Of a DNA stretch of 64,000 bases, positions 35,704 through 44,859 are shown in pieces; position 1 is the stretch's first letter; every line of letters begins with the position of its first letter. The notes below the pieces were generated by a model. That model ran no database searches, had not been told where the DNA came from, and was given only the letters and a program-made list of their open reading frames with translations. The position numbers and the translations under genes were made by a program. This DNA comes from Marinobacter changyiensis (GTDB lineage Bacteria; Pseudomonadota; Gammaproteobacteria; Pseudomonadales; Oleiphilaceae). The stretch lies in contig NZ_VZZZ01000001.1 of assembly GCF_009193265.1 (NCBI RefSeq), positions 496,001-560,000 on the forward strand. Reading direction: 5' to 3'.

Positions 35704-36568
35704 TCCGGATAACGCCGATCAGCTTGAGGATTTGCTCATGGAGGTCGGCGCGGAAGCCGTCTCCATGGAAGACGCCGCAGATCAGCCTTTGTATGAGCCA
35801 GACCGCGGCACCACGCCACTCTGGTTTGAAACCCGGGTAACCGGCCTGTTCGATTCCGAGCGCAACATAGAAGAGCTGTGTGCGGAAATCACCGACCGCT
35901 GGCACCAACAAACCCAACAGTCCCTACCCGACATCGGTGTCACGCTGGTGGAAGACAAGGACTGGGCGCGGGCCTGGATGGAGGACTTCAAACCCCTGAG
36001 GTTTGGCGAGCGCTTATGGATTGTCCCGAGCTGGCACGAAGCACCCGATCCAGACGCCGCCAATCTGTTGCTGGACCCCGGTCTTGCATTTGGTACCGGG
36101 ACCCATCAGACCACAGCGCTGTGCCTGGAATGGCTGGACGGTCATCCGGTGGCAGGCAAACAGGTGATCGATTACGGCTGCGGCTCCGGTATTCTCGGCC
36201 TGGCAGCACTGCTGTTGGGTGCAGATCATGTGATTGGCGTCGACACGGACCCGCAGGCTCTGGAGGCCAGCCGGGAAAATGCCCGTCGCAATGAAGTGCC
36301 GGAAGACCGGCTGGACCTCTATCTCCCCGAGCACGAACCTGACACCGTGGCCGATGTGGTACTCGCCAATATTCTGGCTCAACCGCTGATCGGCCTGGCT
36401 CCGCACCTGGCCGCTCGGGTCCGCTTTGGCGGCGATATCGTACTGTCCGGGATACTTTCTCACCAGGCCCGTGATGTCATGGCGGCGTATGAGCCCTGGT
36501 TCATCATGGACGAGCCGGAAGAACGCCAGGAATGGGTGCGCCTCACAGGCCGCCGACGTGACAGATGA
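35672..36568 (+). CDS. prmA: Ribosomal protein L11 methyltransferase
   Basis: PrmA trimethylates ribosomal protein L11. The 298 residues have the N-terminal substrate-recognition domain ([22 protein letters not shown]) and the SAM domain: [60 protein letters not shown] and [15 protein letters not shown]. Its start lies 32 bases inside accC, so it depends on translation of that gene. accC-prmA adjacency is frequent in this clade. Confidence 0.97.
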   Translation: MPWIQLQIPADPDNADQLEDLLMEVGAEAVSMEDAADQPLYEPDRGTTPLWFETRVTGLFDSERNIEELCAEITDRWHQQTQQSLPDIGVTLVEDKDWARAWMEDFKPLRFGERLWIVPSWHEAPDPDAANLLLDPGLAFGTGTHQTTALCLEWLDGHPVAGKQVIDYGCGSGILGLAALLLGADHVIGVDTDPQALEASRENARRNEVPEDRLDLYLPEHEPDTVADVVLANILAQPLIGLAPHLAARVRFGGDIVLSGILSHQARDVMAAYEPWFIMDEPEERQEWVRLTGRRRDR

Positions 36569-36634
36569 CGAACGGGGCTTGAGCGACTAAACTGCCTCAC
36601 TCATGGCTGTTCCTCTTCGTGACAGGATTTAAGG

Positions 36635-37855
36635 ATGACTCAAGGTATATTGCTGACTCGCTGCCCTCATTGCGACACCCGTTTCAGGGTCACCGATGAG
36701 CAGTTGGCCATTGCCACAGGCAAGGTTCGGTGCGGCAACTGCATGGAAGTGTTCAATGCCCTTGAGAACCGTCATGAGGATGTTTCGGAGTCTGTCGCCG
36801 GGACGAAATCAGACACCAACGCCTCAAGCGGTCTTTCTTCGGAAGATGACTTCGTCTTTCAGGACAATCCCAACGAGGATGCTGCAGAGGGCGCCTATGC
36901 CGGCACCCGCCTGACGTTTTCCGATGATGAGCTCAGTGACAGCTTCCGGTCTTTTGACGAGAAAGCCCCCGGCAGCTTTGACACTGACGATGAAGACAAC
37001 GAGTCCCAGACTGTTGACGAAAGCTGGGCTGAGGCGATGCTGAACGACGACGACAAGCCAGACAGCAAACCTGTGGATAAACGCCACCCGCCCGAAGAAC
37101 AGGAACCGCCTTCGCTAGATATTCCTTCAGCACCCGGGCCATCAGCACCCAAGCCCGAATGGCACAAAACGCCGGAACCGGAACGACCAGAGACTGAGTC
37201 GTCCCTTGATGTGCCTGTAACCGGTACGTCCGGAGAACAGGATACCGGTTGGCCCGAACTGAATGATGATGAACTGTCGGAAAACCTGAAAGCCGATCCC
37301 GATTATACCAGCAACCCCTATTACGAGCTGGGTCATGAACCCATCGCCGTCCGACAGCGGCCTTCCCGGGGCTGGCTAAGCAAGACGGTCTGGTTTCTGG
37401 TAATCGTTGGCCTGATTGGCGCCCTGGTATCCCAGGTGGTCTATTTCCAGTTTGACCGCCTGTCCAGCATTCCGGAGTTGCGGCCGTTCTACGAGAAAGG
37501 CTGTGAACTCGCCGGTTGCGAGCTCACACCCCTGGTTGCTGTTGACCGGATCCAGAGCCGAAAACTGGTCGTTCGAACTGCACCGGAAGATCGCAACTCA
37601 CTCATTGTGGACGCTGTCATTCTGAACGATGCGGAGTTCGAGCAACCCTTCCCTGCAATTGGCCTGACTTTCTCGAACCTCAATGGGGACGTGGTAGCCC
37701 AAAGCCTGTTTACACCGGAGGAATACCTTGCAGGGGATGCCCGGGAATTATCGGCGATGCCACCAAACACTCCTGTGCGGATTGCTATCACCATCCGTGA
37801 TCCGGGCCGTGATGCAGTGAACTACAACATTTCATTTCGACCTGACGGGCAGTGA
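36635..37855 (+). CDS. Zinc-ribbon and DUF3426 domain membrane protein
   Basis: A 406-residue protein. The N-terminus is an MJ0042-type zinc ribbon with two CxxC pairs (TRCPHCDTRFRV...VRCGNCMEVFNAL). A long acidic and Pro-rich disordered linker follows (about 45-240), then one membrane helix (KTVWFLVIVGLIGALVSQVVYFQF) and a C-terminal DUF3426 domain (about 285-406, with FYEKGCELAGCELTPLVAVDRIQSRKLVV). The cytoplasmic zinc ribbon facing a periplasmic beta domain suggests a scaffolding or signalling role, but no function is established. It lies 66 bases after prmA. Confidence 0.85.
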   Translation: MTQGILLTRCPHCDTRFRVTDEQLAIATGKVRCGNCMEVFNALENRHEDVSESVAGTKSDTNASSGLSSEDDFVFQDNPNEDAAEGAYAGTRLTFSDDELSDSFRSFDEKAPGSFDTDDEDNESQTVDESWAEAMLNDDDKPDSKPVDKRHPPEEQEPPSLDIPSAPGPSAPKPEWHKTPEPERPETESSLDVPVTGTSGEQDTGWPELNDDELSENLKADPDYTSNPYYELGHEPIAVRQRPSRGWLSKTVWFLVIVGLIGALVSQVVYFQFDRLSSIPELRPFYEKGCELAGCELTPLVAVDRIQSRKLVVRTAPEDRNSLIVDAVILNDAEFEQPFPAIGLTFSNLNGDVVAQSLFTPEEYLAGDARELSAMPPNTPVRIAITIRDPGRDAVNYNISFRPDGQ

Positions 37856-38034
37856 GTAATAACTTACCAGCCCGTAATGAAGTTGCCGGCCAGCGCAAAA
37901 GTCAATCAAAAAGATCGAAAAATAATCAACTTTTTCACTGATATACCTCTTTAATCCCTCAGGCCCCAGCGGTATCATTGTCAGCCCTTGTGATCTGGTG
38001 GTTAAATATTCACCAGTAATACAGACTTGAAACT

Positions 38035-39033
38035 ATGCTACCGACGGCAATAATCGGGCCTTATACGCTCCCAAACCCGCTGATTGTTGCTCCGATGGCA
38101 GGGGTAACAGATCGCCCTTTTCGTCTCTTGTGCCGGCGTCTTGGCGCCGGCCTGGCGGTCTCCGAAATGGTGATCGCAGACAGCAGTCTCTGGCATACCC
38201 GAAAGTCCCGTTTACGCCTGGACCACACGGGCGAGCCGGAACCGCGTTCGGTGCAGATAGCCGGCGGTGATCCCGAGATGCTGGCCAATGCCGCCCGTTT
38301 TAACGCCGCCCACGGTGCGCAGATTATCGACATCAATATGGGTTGTCCGGCGAAGAAAGTTTGCAACAAGGCCGCGGGCTCGGCCCTGATGAAGGATGAA
38401 GCTCTGGTGCGGGAGATCCTGATAGCCGTGGTGGCTGCGGTCGACGTGCCGGTTACGCTGAAAATGCGGACCGGCTGGGACAGCAATCATCGCAATGCGC
38501 CGCTGATTGCCCGAATGGCTGAGGATGCCGGTATACAGGCTCTGGCGATTCACGGTCGCACCCGGGCTGATGCCTATCGGGGCCAGGCTGAGTACGACAC
38601 CATTGCCGAGGTAAAGACGCAGGTAGGTATTCCAGTCTTTGCCAATGGCGATGTCACGTCCCCTCAGGATGCCGCCCGGGTGCTGAACCATACCGGAGCG
38701 GACGGTCTGCTGATCGGCCGGGCAGCCCAGGGCAGTCCCTGGATTTTCAGAGAGATCCTGCACTTTCTGAAAACAGGCCAGATATTAACACCTCCGGCGC
38801 TGGACGAAGTGGAACAGATATTGGTAGAGCACCTGCTTGCCCTGCATGAGTTTTACGGCGAACGCATGGGTGTCCGAATCGCAAGAAAACACGTGGGCTG
38901 GTATCTCCAGTCCCACGACGAAGGCAAACAGTTCAGCAGACGCTTCAACGATATAGAACACGCGCGGGAGCAACAGGACGAAATTCAACGGTATTTCGAA
39001 GGCTTACGAAATGGAGAGGTATTCGCAGCATGA
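38035..39033 (+). CDS. dusB: tRNA dihydrouridine synthase B
   Basis: DusB reduces uridines in the tRNA D-loop using FMN and NADPH. The 332 residues show the TIM-barrel start [24 protein letters not shown], catalytic Cys in [21 protein letters not shown], the Arg/His region [21 protein letters not shown] and FMN phosphate binding at FANGDVTSP and [19 protein letters not shown]. The 180 A+T-rich bases upstream carry the promoter of the dusB-fis operon, which in enterobacteria is under growth-rate and Fis autoregulation. It overlaps fis by ATGA. Confidence 0.96.
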   Translation: MLPTAIIGPYTLPNPLIVAPMAGVTDRPFRLLCRRLGAGLAVSEMVIADSSLWHTRKSRLRLDHTGEPEPRSVQIAGGDPEMLANAARFNAAHGAQIIDINMGCPAKKVCNKAAGSALMKDEALVREILIAVVAAVDVPVTLKMRTGWDSNHRNAPLIARMAEDAGIQALAIHGRTRADAYRGQAEYDTIAEVKTQVGIPVFANGDVTSPQDAARVLNHTGADGLLIGRAAQGSPWIFREILHFLKTGQILTPPALDEVEQILVEHLLALHEFYGERMGVRIARKHVGWYLQSHDEGKQFSRRFNDIEHAREQQDEIQRYFEGLRNGEVFAA

Positions 39034-39347
39034 CCGCTGAGACACTGGCAAATGACAAGATGGCACAACCCGCGAATGATGATATACATCAGTTGCAGAC
39101 GGTAAACAGCAGCGGCAAGACCGTTACCCTTCGGGATAGCGTGGAAGTGGCGCTGAAAAATTATTTCGCTCAGCTCGACGGCGCACCGGTAACTGAAGTT
39201 TACCAGTTGGTCCTCTCCGAAGTGGAAGCGCCCCTGCTTGAGCAGGTCATGAAGTACACCCGCAACAACCAGACCAAAGCCTCCACCATGCTTGGCCTGA
39301 ATCGTGGGACACTGCGCAAGAAGCTCAAGCAATACGGTTTGCTATAA
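39030..39347 (+). CDS. fis: Nucleoid-associated DNA-binding protein Fis
   Basis: Fis bends DNA and controls rRNA and many other promoters with growth rate. The 105-residue protein has an N-terminal beta-hairpin arm region ([30 protein letters not shown]), helices AB, and the C-terminal helix-turn-helix [29 protein letters not shown]. It is coupled to dusB through a four-base overlap, the standard arrangement. A terminator follows at 39369. Confidence 0.97.
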   Translation: MTAETLANDKMAQPANDDIHQLQTVNSSGKTVTLRDSVEVALKNYFAQLDGAPVTEVYQLVLSEVEAPLLEQVMKYTRNNQTKASTMLGLNRGTLRKKLKQYGLL

Positions 39348-39368
39348 TACTGGCAACCCGACTTATAC

Positions 39369-39406
39369 AGGGCCTCCCGGATACCATCTGCGAGGCCTTT
39401 ATTCTT
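39369..39406 (+). terminator. Rho-independent terminator of dusB-fis
   Basis: GGCCTC at 39371-39376 pairs with GAGGCC at 39392-39397, with CCGG and the TCTG side closing partly in between, followed by TTTATTCTT. It sits 22 bases past the fis stop and before purH. Confidence 0.7.
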
Positions 39407-39497
39407 AATCACCCAAGGACTTTCTGAACAAGCCCCCTGACGCGGCCACACATGCTCCGGTGACTTTTCCAGAAACTCCCCAGCGAAAAAGTGACTC

Positions 39498-41078
39498 ATG
39501 GCAAATCAGGCTAATACCCCCGTCCGTCGCGCATTAATCAGCGTTTCTGATAAAACCGGCATTGTTGACTTCGCACGCCAGCTATCGGGCCTGGGCATTG
39601 AGCTGCTCTCTACCGGCGGCACTTTCCGCCTGCTCAAGGAAAACCAGGTTGCAGTGACCGAAGTCAGTGACTACACAGGCTTTCCGGAAATGATGGAGGG
39701 TCGTGTCAAAACCCTGCATCCGAAGATCCATGGCGGCATTCTCGGTCGACGTGGCGTAGATGATGCTGTCATGGCACAACACGACATCGCACCCATCGAT
39801 ATGGTGGTCGTCAATCTGTACCCTTTCCAGGCCGCCGTGGCGGACCCGGATTGTGATCTCGCCAACGCCATTGAAAATATCGATATTGGCGGGCCCACCA
39901 TGGTCAGGGCCGCCGCAAAAAACCACAACGACGTGGCCATTGTGGTGAATGCGTCGCACTACAGCCGAATTTTCAGAGAGCTTTCTGATAACGGCGGCCA
40001 GCTCAGCTATCGGACCCGGTTTGACCTCGCCGTTAAAGCCTTTGAGCACACCGCAGCGTACGACGGCGCCATCGCCAACTATCTGGGTGGCCGCACCGGT
40101 GACAACGCCAACCCCGACTTCCCCCGCACCTTCAACACCCAATTCATCAAGGTGCAGGACATGCGCTATGGTGAAAACCCGCATCAGCGGGCCGCTTTTT
40201 ACATCGAGAGTGAACCACGGGAAGCCTGCGTAGCTACGGCCAAACAGATTCAGGGCAAAGAGCTGTCCTTCAACAATGTTGCCGATACCGACGCAGCACT
40301 GGAGTGCGTCAAGCCGTTCGCCGATCCGGCCTGTGTTATCGTTAAACACGCTAACCCTTGTGGTGTGGCGATCGGCAGCGACATCCGCCAGGCCTATGAC
40401 CTCGCCTTTGCCACCGATCCCACGTCAGCATTTGGCGGCATCATCGCCTTCAACCGGGAACTGGACGCAGACACTGCAAAAGCCATTATCGAGCGCCAGT
40501 TTGTTGAAGTCATCATTGCCCCCAGCATTGCACCGGAAGCGGCGGAACTGATTTCGACCAAAAAGAACGTCCGGCTGCTGGTATGCGGTGAAATTGGTGG
40601 CGAGCGTGCCCAATCGATGGATTACAAACGCGTCACCGGGGGCCTGTTGGTGCAGGACAGAGACCTCGGCATGGTTGCCATGGAAGACGTCAAGGTTGTG
40701 ACTGACCGGCAACCTACCGAGGCAGAGCTGAACGACCTTCTGTTCGCCTGGGAAGTGGCCAAATACGTCAAATCCAATGCCATTGTTTACGCCCGTGCCG
40801 GCCGCACCATTGGCATTGGCGCGGGCCAGATGAGTCGCGTATACAGCGCCCGCATTGCTGGCATAAAGGCGGCCGACGAAGGTCTGGAGGTCAAGGGCTC
40901 GGTGATGTCCTCCGATGCCTTCTTCCCGTTCCGGGACGGCATCGACGCCGCCGCGGCAGCGGGTATCACAGCGGTGATTCAGCCCGGTGGTTCAATGCGG
41001 GATCAGGAAGTCATCGATGCGGCCAACGAACACGGCATTGCGATGGTCTTCACAGGCATGCGCCACTTCCGGCACTAA
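39498..41078 (+). CDS. purH: Bifunctional AICAR formyltransferase/IMP cyclohydrolase
   Basis: PurH catalyses the last two steps of IMP synthesis. In its 526 residues the N-terminal methylglyoxal-synthase-like cyclohydrolase domain ([44 protein letters not shown]) is followed by the formyltransferase domain, with [38 protein letters not shown] and AFGGIIAFN. The chain ends [32 protein letters not shown], as in all PurH. purD follows after 21 bases. Confidence 0.98.
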   Translation: MANQANTPVRRALISVSDKTGIVDFARQLSGLGIELLSTGGTFRLLKENQVAVTEVSDYTGFPEMMEGRVKTLHPKIHGGILGRRGVDDAVMAQHDIAPIDMVVVNLYPFQAAVADPDCDLANAIENIDIGGPTMVRAAAKNHNDVAIVVNASHYSRIFRELSDNGGQLSYRTRFDLAVKAFEHTAAYDGAIANYLGGRTGDNANPDFPRTFNTQFIKVQDMRYGENPHQRAAFYIESEPREACVATAKQIQGKELSFNNVADTDAALECVKPFADPACVIVKHANPCGVAIGSDIRQAYDLAFATDPTSAFGGIIAFNRELDADTAKAIIERQFVEVIIAPSIAPEAAELISTKKNVRLLVCGEIGGERAQSMDYKRVTGGLLVQDRDLGMVAMEDVKVVTDRQPTEAELNDLLFAWEVAKYVKSNAIVYARAGRTIGIGAGQMSRVYSARIAGIKAADEGLEVKGSVMSSDAFFPFRDGIDAAAAAGITAVIQPGGSMRDQEVIDAANEHGIAMVFTGMRHFRH

Positions 41079-41099
41079 TACCTCAAGGGAATCTGCATC

Positions 41100-42380
41100 A
41101 TGAATATTCTGATCATCGGTAATGGCGGCCGTGAACACGCCCTGGCCTGGAAAGTCGCACAGTCGCCCCAGGCGGATCGGGTATTCGTGGCGCCGGGTAA
41201 TGCCGGGACCGCGACAGAACCCGGGCTTGAGAACGTGGCCATCGAGGTTATGGACCTCACCGGTCTGGCGGATTTTGCCACAGCCCATCAGGTCGGCCTG
41301 ACCATTGTCGGCCCCGAGGCGCCCTTGGTTGCAGGTATTGTCGACCTGTTTGAAAGCCGGGGGCTCAGGGTGTTCGGCCCCTCAAAAGGTGCGGCCCAAC
41401 TGGAAGGCTCCAAGGCTTTCACCAAGAATTTTCTGGCACGCCACAACATTCCAACCGCAGATTATGGCAACTTCACCGAGGTCGACGAGGCGCTGGCGTA
41501 TGTTCGCAAACAGGGCGCGCCCATCGTGGTCAAGGCTGACGGGCTGGCAGCCGGCAAGGGTGTGATAGTCGCGATGACCCTGACCGAAGCGGAAGATGCC
41601 ATCCGCGACATGCTCGCAGGCAATGCCTTCGGCGACGCTGGCAGCCGGGTGGTTGTGGAAGAATTCCTGGAAGGCGAGGAAGCCAGCTTTATCGTGATGG
41701 TGGATGGCGAGCACGTGTTGCCCATGGCGACTTCCCAGGATCACAAGCGGGTGGGTGACGGCGATACTGGCCCCAATACCGGCGGTATGGGCGCCTACTC
41801 CCCGGCCCCGGTGGTGACTGCCGACGTTCACCAGCGCATTATGGATGACGTGATTTACCCGACGGTTCAGGGCATGGCAGCCGAAGGCCATCCCTACAAG
41901 GGCTTTCTGTACGCGGGCCTGATGATCGACGGTAACGGCGCACCCAAAGTGATCGAATTCAACTGCCGCTTCGGCGACCCGGAAACCCAGCCGATCATGC
42001 TGCGCATGAAGTCGGATCTGGTGGCGCTGTGCAACGCTGCCATCGATGGCAAGCTCGACCAGTGCGCCTCTGACTGGGACGACCGCGCCTCGGTCGGCAT
42101 CGTACTGGCCGCCGGCGGTTATCCGGACAGCTACAACAAGGGTGACGTGATCTCCGGTTTGCCAGCGCAGGAAACTGCCGGCGAAAAAGTCTTCCACGCC
42201 GGTACCCGCCTTGAAGGTGATCAGGTGGTGACCAATGGCGGGCGGGTCCTGTGCGCCACCGCCTTGGGTAACACCGTCACCGAAGCCCAACAGCGTGCCT
42301 ACCAACTGGCAAAGACAATCCGCTGGAGCGGAAGCTTCTATCGCACCGATATTGCCTATCGCGCCATCGCGCGGGAGTAA
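41100..42380 (+). CDS. purD: Phosphoribosylamine-glycine ligase
   Basis: PurD forms glycinamide ribonucleotide in step 2 of purine synthesis. The 426-residue ATP-grasp enzyme shows MNILIIGNGGREHALAWKV, VIVGPEAPLVAGI, KADGLAAGKGVIVA, the metal-binding GDPETQPIM and the closing YQLAKTIRWSGSFYRTDIAYRAI. It is paired with purH as in many gammaproteobacteria, with a shared transcript likely. Confidence 0.98.
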   Translation: MNILIIGNGGREHALAWKVAQSPQADRVFVAPGNAGTATEPGLENVAIEVMDLTGLADFATAHQVGLTIVGPEAPLVAGIVDLFESRGLRVFGPSKGAAQLEGSKAFTKNFLARHNIPTADYGNFTEVDEALAYVRKQGAPIVVKADGLAAGKGVIVAMTLTEAEDAIRDMLAGNAFGDAGSRVVVEEFLEGEEASFIVMVDGEHVLPMATSQDHKRVGDGDTGPNTGGMGAYSPAPVVTADVHQRIMDDVIYPTVQGMAAEGHPYKGFLYAGLMIDGNGAPKVIEFNCRFGDPETQPIMLRMKSDLVALCNAAIDGKLDQCASDWDDRASVGIVLAAGGYPDSYNKGDVISGLPAQETAGEKVFHAGTRLEGDQVVTNGGRVLCATALGNTVTEAQQRAYQLAKTIRWSGSFYRTDIAYRAIARE

Positions 42381-42411
42381 ATCATCACATTCCCAAGCGG
42401 ACTTGAGTGCC

Positions 42412-43368
42412 ATGAACCCTATCCGACCCACCCATGCAATCCTGATGCTGATGCTGCTCTCAATCCTGGCCCTGACAGCCTGCTCGCAGGCTGAAATCTA
42501 TGACGCAGCGATCGGTTACGAACGGCGCTTGGCCGGGCTTGAATCAAGACATCTCGAAGTCGATGACTTCACCATTGCCTATCTGAGCAATGGTGAAGTC
42601 ATCGCCAACGCCCCGACTATTGTCATGATTCACGGTTTCGGGGCAAACAAGGATCACTGGCTCCGAATGGCCGCTCACCTCACCGCTGACTACAATGTCT
42701 ATGCGATTGATCTGCCCGGCCACGGTGACAGCTCCAAACCCCTCGATATCGGCTACAGCATCTCTGATCAGGTCGGTTACCTGGACCGGATACTCCGGGA
42801 GCTGGTGCTCGACAACATCCACCTCGCTGGTAACTCCATGGGCGGCGCGATAGCAGCCCTGTATGCCGCTACTTACCCGGGCAACGTCCGGTCAGCGACG
42901 CTGTTTGATCCGGCCGGCGTGTTGGAATTCGACAGCGAACTGATGGCGCGGATACTGCAGGGCGAAAACCCGCTGATTGTCGAGAAACCGGGGGATTTCG
43001 AGAAACTGCTCGATTTCGCTCTCGAGAAGAAGCCATACGTGCCCTGGCCGATCTATAGCGTGATGGAGCAAAGAGCCATTGCCAACCAACCGGTAAACGA
43101 GCGCATTTTTGCCGACATCCGGGATTCTGGTTACCAGCCGGATTTCCGCGAGGCTCTCAAGCATATTACCGCGCCGGTGCTGATCGTATGGGGCCGCGAG
43201 GACCGGGTGATCAACTATCGCAATGCTAAGGCCTTCCAACGGGAGATACCTCAGTCAAAGGTCGTCATCATGGACGATGTCGGCCATGCACCCATGGTAG
43301 AGGTACCTGGGCAATCGGCAGAACTGATGCGCGAGCTGATCGAAGGCTCGGCAACCAATGCGCCTTGA
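42412..43368 (+). CDS. Alpha/beta hydrolase lipoprotein
   Basis: A 318-residue protein beginning at the ATG at 42412; the frame is open upstream within purD but unlike. The N-terminus MNPIRPTHAILMLMLLSILALTACSQ is a lipoprotein signal with lipobox LTAC, so the mature protein is acylated, and Ser at +2 favours the outer membrane. The hydrolase fold follows: MIHGFGANKDHW (oxyanion loop), IDLPGHGDS, nucleophile GNSMGG (Ser about 144), Asp in WGREDRVIN and His in DVGHAPMVE. A lipase or esterase exposed to the periplasm is likely. The substrate is unknown. Confidence 0.86.
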   Translation: MNPIRPTHAILMLMLLSILALTACSQAEIYDAAIGYERRLAGLESRHLEVDDFTIAYLSNGEVIANAPTIVMIHGFGANKDHWLRMAAHLTADYNVYAIDLPGHGDSSKPLDIGYSISDQVGYLDRILRELVLDNIHLAGNSMGGAIAALYAATYPGNVRSATLFDPAGVLEFDSELMARILQGENPLIVEKPGDFEKLLDFALEKKPYVPWPIYSVMEQRAIANQPVNERIFADIRDSGYQPDFREALKHITAPVLIVWGREDRVINYRNAKAFQREIPQSKVVIMDDVGHAPMVEVPGQSAELMRELIEGSATNAP

Positions 43369-43439
43369 AGCGGAAAGCCTGTACAATATTCATCGATATT
43401 AATGGCCTGCTAACTTACTCCGTAATACGGTAGTTCCCT

Positions 43440-44051
43440 ATGATGACGCAGATGACGTCGCTGCACGAAGAGCGGCTTGATCATGTTTTTTCGGTACTGA
43501 AATCCACCGGCGCCAAACGGGTGCTGGATCTGGGCTGCGGCTCCGGCTCGCTGCTGTACCGGCTGGTGCGGGACCCCCAGTTTTACGAGATCGTAGGTCT
43601 TGAAGAGTCCGGTGTGTCTCTGTCTCAGGCCAGAACCATGATGTCTGAGCATCTTGTGGGTGAGCAGCCAAGGCTGCGCCTGGTGCGCGGCTCCTATGCG
43701 GAAAAGAATGACAGGCTTGCCGGGTTTGATGCAGCGGCCATGGTCGAGACCATCGAACACGTCTACCCGAACGCCCTCTCCAGCGTCGAACTTGCCGTCT
43801 TCGGGCAATATCGGCCCAAGGTGCTTTACATGACCACACCAAACCGCGAATACAACCCGCTGTTTGATCTGGCACCGGGGGAATTTCGGGAACAAGACCA
43901 CAAATTTGAATGGGACCGGGAAAAGTTCCGTCGCTGGGCCAGAGGTGTGGCCCAACGTAACGATTACGAAGTCGCCTTCGGCGGCATCGGCGCTTTTCAT
44001 CCGGACCACGGCGAACCCACCCAAACGGCCCTGTTTACCCGCAAAGACTGA
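43440..44051 (+). CDS. Standalone Hen1-type RNA 3'-terminal 2'-O-methyltransferase-like protein
   Basis: A 203-residue class I SAM methyltransferase (VLDLGCGSGSLLYRL, motif I). The middle matches the catalytic part of Hen1: E-x-x-E-H as ETIEHVYPN (Glu103, Glu106, His107), then AVFGQYRPKVLYMTTPNREYNPLF and DHKFEW (His154). Those four residues are the metal ligands in Hen1, and PNxEYN plus HxFEW are its hallmarks. Bacterial Hen1 normally carries an N-terminal ligase-activating domain and partners the Pnkp RNA repair enzyme, neither of which is here. 2'-O-methylation of an RNA 3' end is inference. It is convergent with the ovothiol genes. Confidence 0.75.
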   Translation: MMTQMTSLHEERLDHVFSVLKSTGAKRVLDLGCGSGSLLYRLVRDPQFYEIVGLEESGVSLSQARTMMSEHLVGEQPRLRLVRGSYAEKNDRLAGFDAAAMVETIEHVYPNALSSVELAVFGQYRPKVLYMTTPNREYNPLFDLAPGEFREQDHKFEWDREKFRRWARGVAQRNDYEVAFGGIGAFHPDHGEPTQTALFTRKD

Positions 44052-44052
44052 G

Positions 44053-44123
44053 AAACAGGTTTGCCTGATGGGCCGTCGCGCAGCCCAGGGCGACGGGGTA
44101 ACAGTATCCGTCAGGCCTGTTTT
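44053..44123. terminator. Hairpin between convergent methyltransferase genes
   Basis: CCGTCGC at 44073-44079 pairs with GCGACGG at 44090-44096, and outside it AAACAGG(TTTG)CCTGA at 44053-44067 pairs with TCAGGCCTGTTT at 44111-44122. The nested arms lie between two convergent stops and have A and T runs at the outer ends, suiting a two-way terminator. The right arm overlaps the end of the ovothiol methyltransferase gene. Confidence 0.45.
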
Positions 44124-44857
44124 CGGCGCCAGGCACTGACTTCCGCTATCGTGTGCTGGAACTTGCGGCGGGTTTCACGGATGACGAAAGGCAGGTCCAC
44201 CGGCTCCTGCACAAGCTCGAAATGCGGTGCCAACACCTCTTTCATGCCGTCGAGGATAGTCACCGCAACGCCGTTACGCTCAAAACCGCCGATCCAGTTC
44301 GCTTTCGGGGTGTATTCTTCCAGCAGCGTGTAGGGTGAACTGATTACCAGTGTGCCCTCGTCCGTGAGAATCCGGGACAATGACTCGAGGAAAGCCCTGG
44401 GGTCCTGCAGACGGTCAATCAGATTGCCGGCAAACACCAGGTCATACCCGGTATACTCGGGCTCGAGATTACAGGCATCCGCCACTGCAAACTGAACCTT
44501 CCTGGCAGCATTGGTGAGATTCATATCCGCCAGCCTGGCTGTCACCCGGGTTCCGATGTCGCCCTGATCCCTCAGAAAATAGTCCATTTCGCCATCGGTT
44601 TTCATGCGGTTAGCCGATTCTATAAAGCTATTCGACAGATCAAGGCCGGTAACCTGTTCGAACACCCGGGCAAGTTCAAAGGTGCTTCGACCCACCGCGC
44701 AACCCAGATCCAGGGCGGAACGCTTTTCCCGTCCGGCCATTAATTCCTGGCAGATGCCCGCACAGCGGGCCGGATAGTTACCGATACCGAAATAACTTTC
44801 GCCGTAGTGAAAAGCCATGTACTGGCCAAGAAGTTCGTCAGTTTCGTAAAGATTCAT
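44111..44857 (-). CDS. Ovothiol biosynthesis methyltransferase (OvoA C-terminal domain as a separate protein)
   Basis: A 248-residue SAM methyltransferase matching the C-terminal part of OvoA, which N1-methylates 5-thiohistidine to make ovothiol A. It opens MNLYETDELLGQYMAFHYGESYFGIGNYPARCA, typical of the OvoA C-terminal family, followed by motif I SALDLGCAVGRSTFELAR, then NLIDRLQDPRAFL and SSPYTLLEEYTPKANWIGG. In most organisms this domain is fused to the sulfoxide synthase, but here it is a separate gene, two bases from the synthase gene. The two form one operon. It converges on the Hen1-like gene. Confidence 0.88.
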   Translation of the reverse strand: MNLYETDELLGQYMAFHYGESYFGIGNYPARCAGICQELMAGREKRSALDLGCAVGRSTFELARVFEQVTGLDLSNSFIESANRMKTDGEMDYFLRDQGDIGTRVTARLADMNLTNAARKVQFAVADACNLEPEYTGYDLVFAGNLIDRLQDPRAFLESLSRILTDEGTLVISSPYTLLEEYTPKANWIGGFERNGVAVTILDGMKEVLAPHFELVQEPVDLPFVIRETRRKFQHTIAEVSAWRRKQA

Positions 44858-44859
44858 AG

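Noticed and set aside
43420..43430. CCGTAATACGG palindrome before the Hen1-like gene
   Set aside because: Too short and single to call an operator; mentioned only as context.
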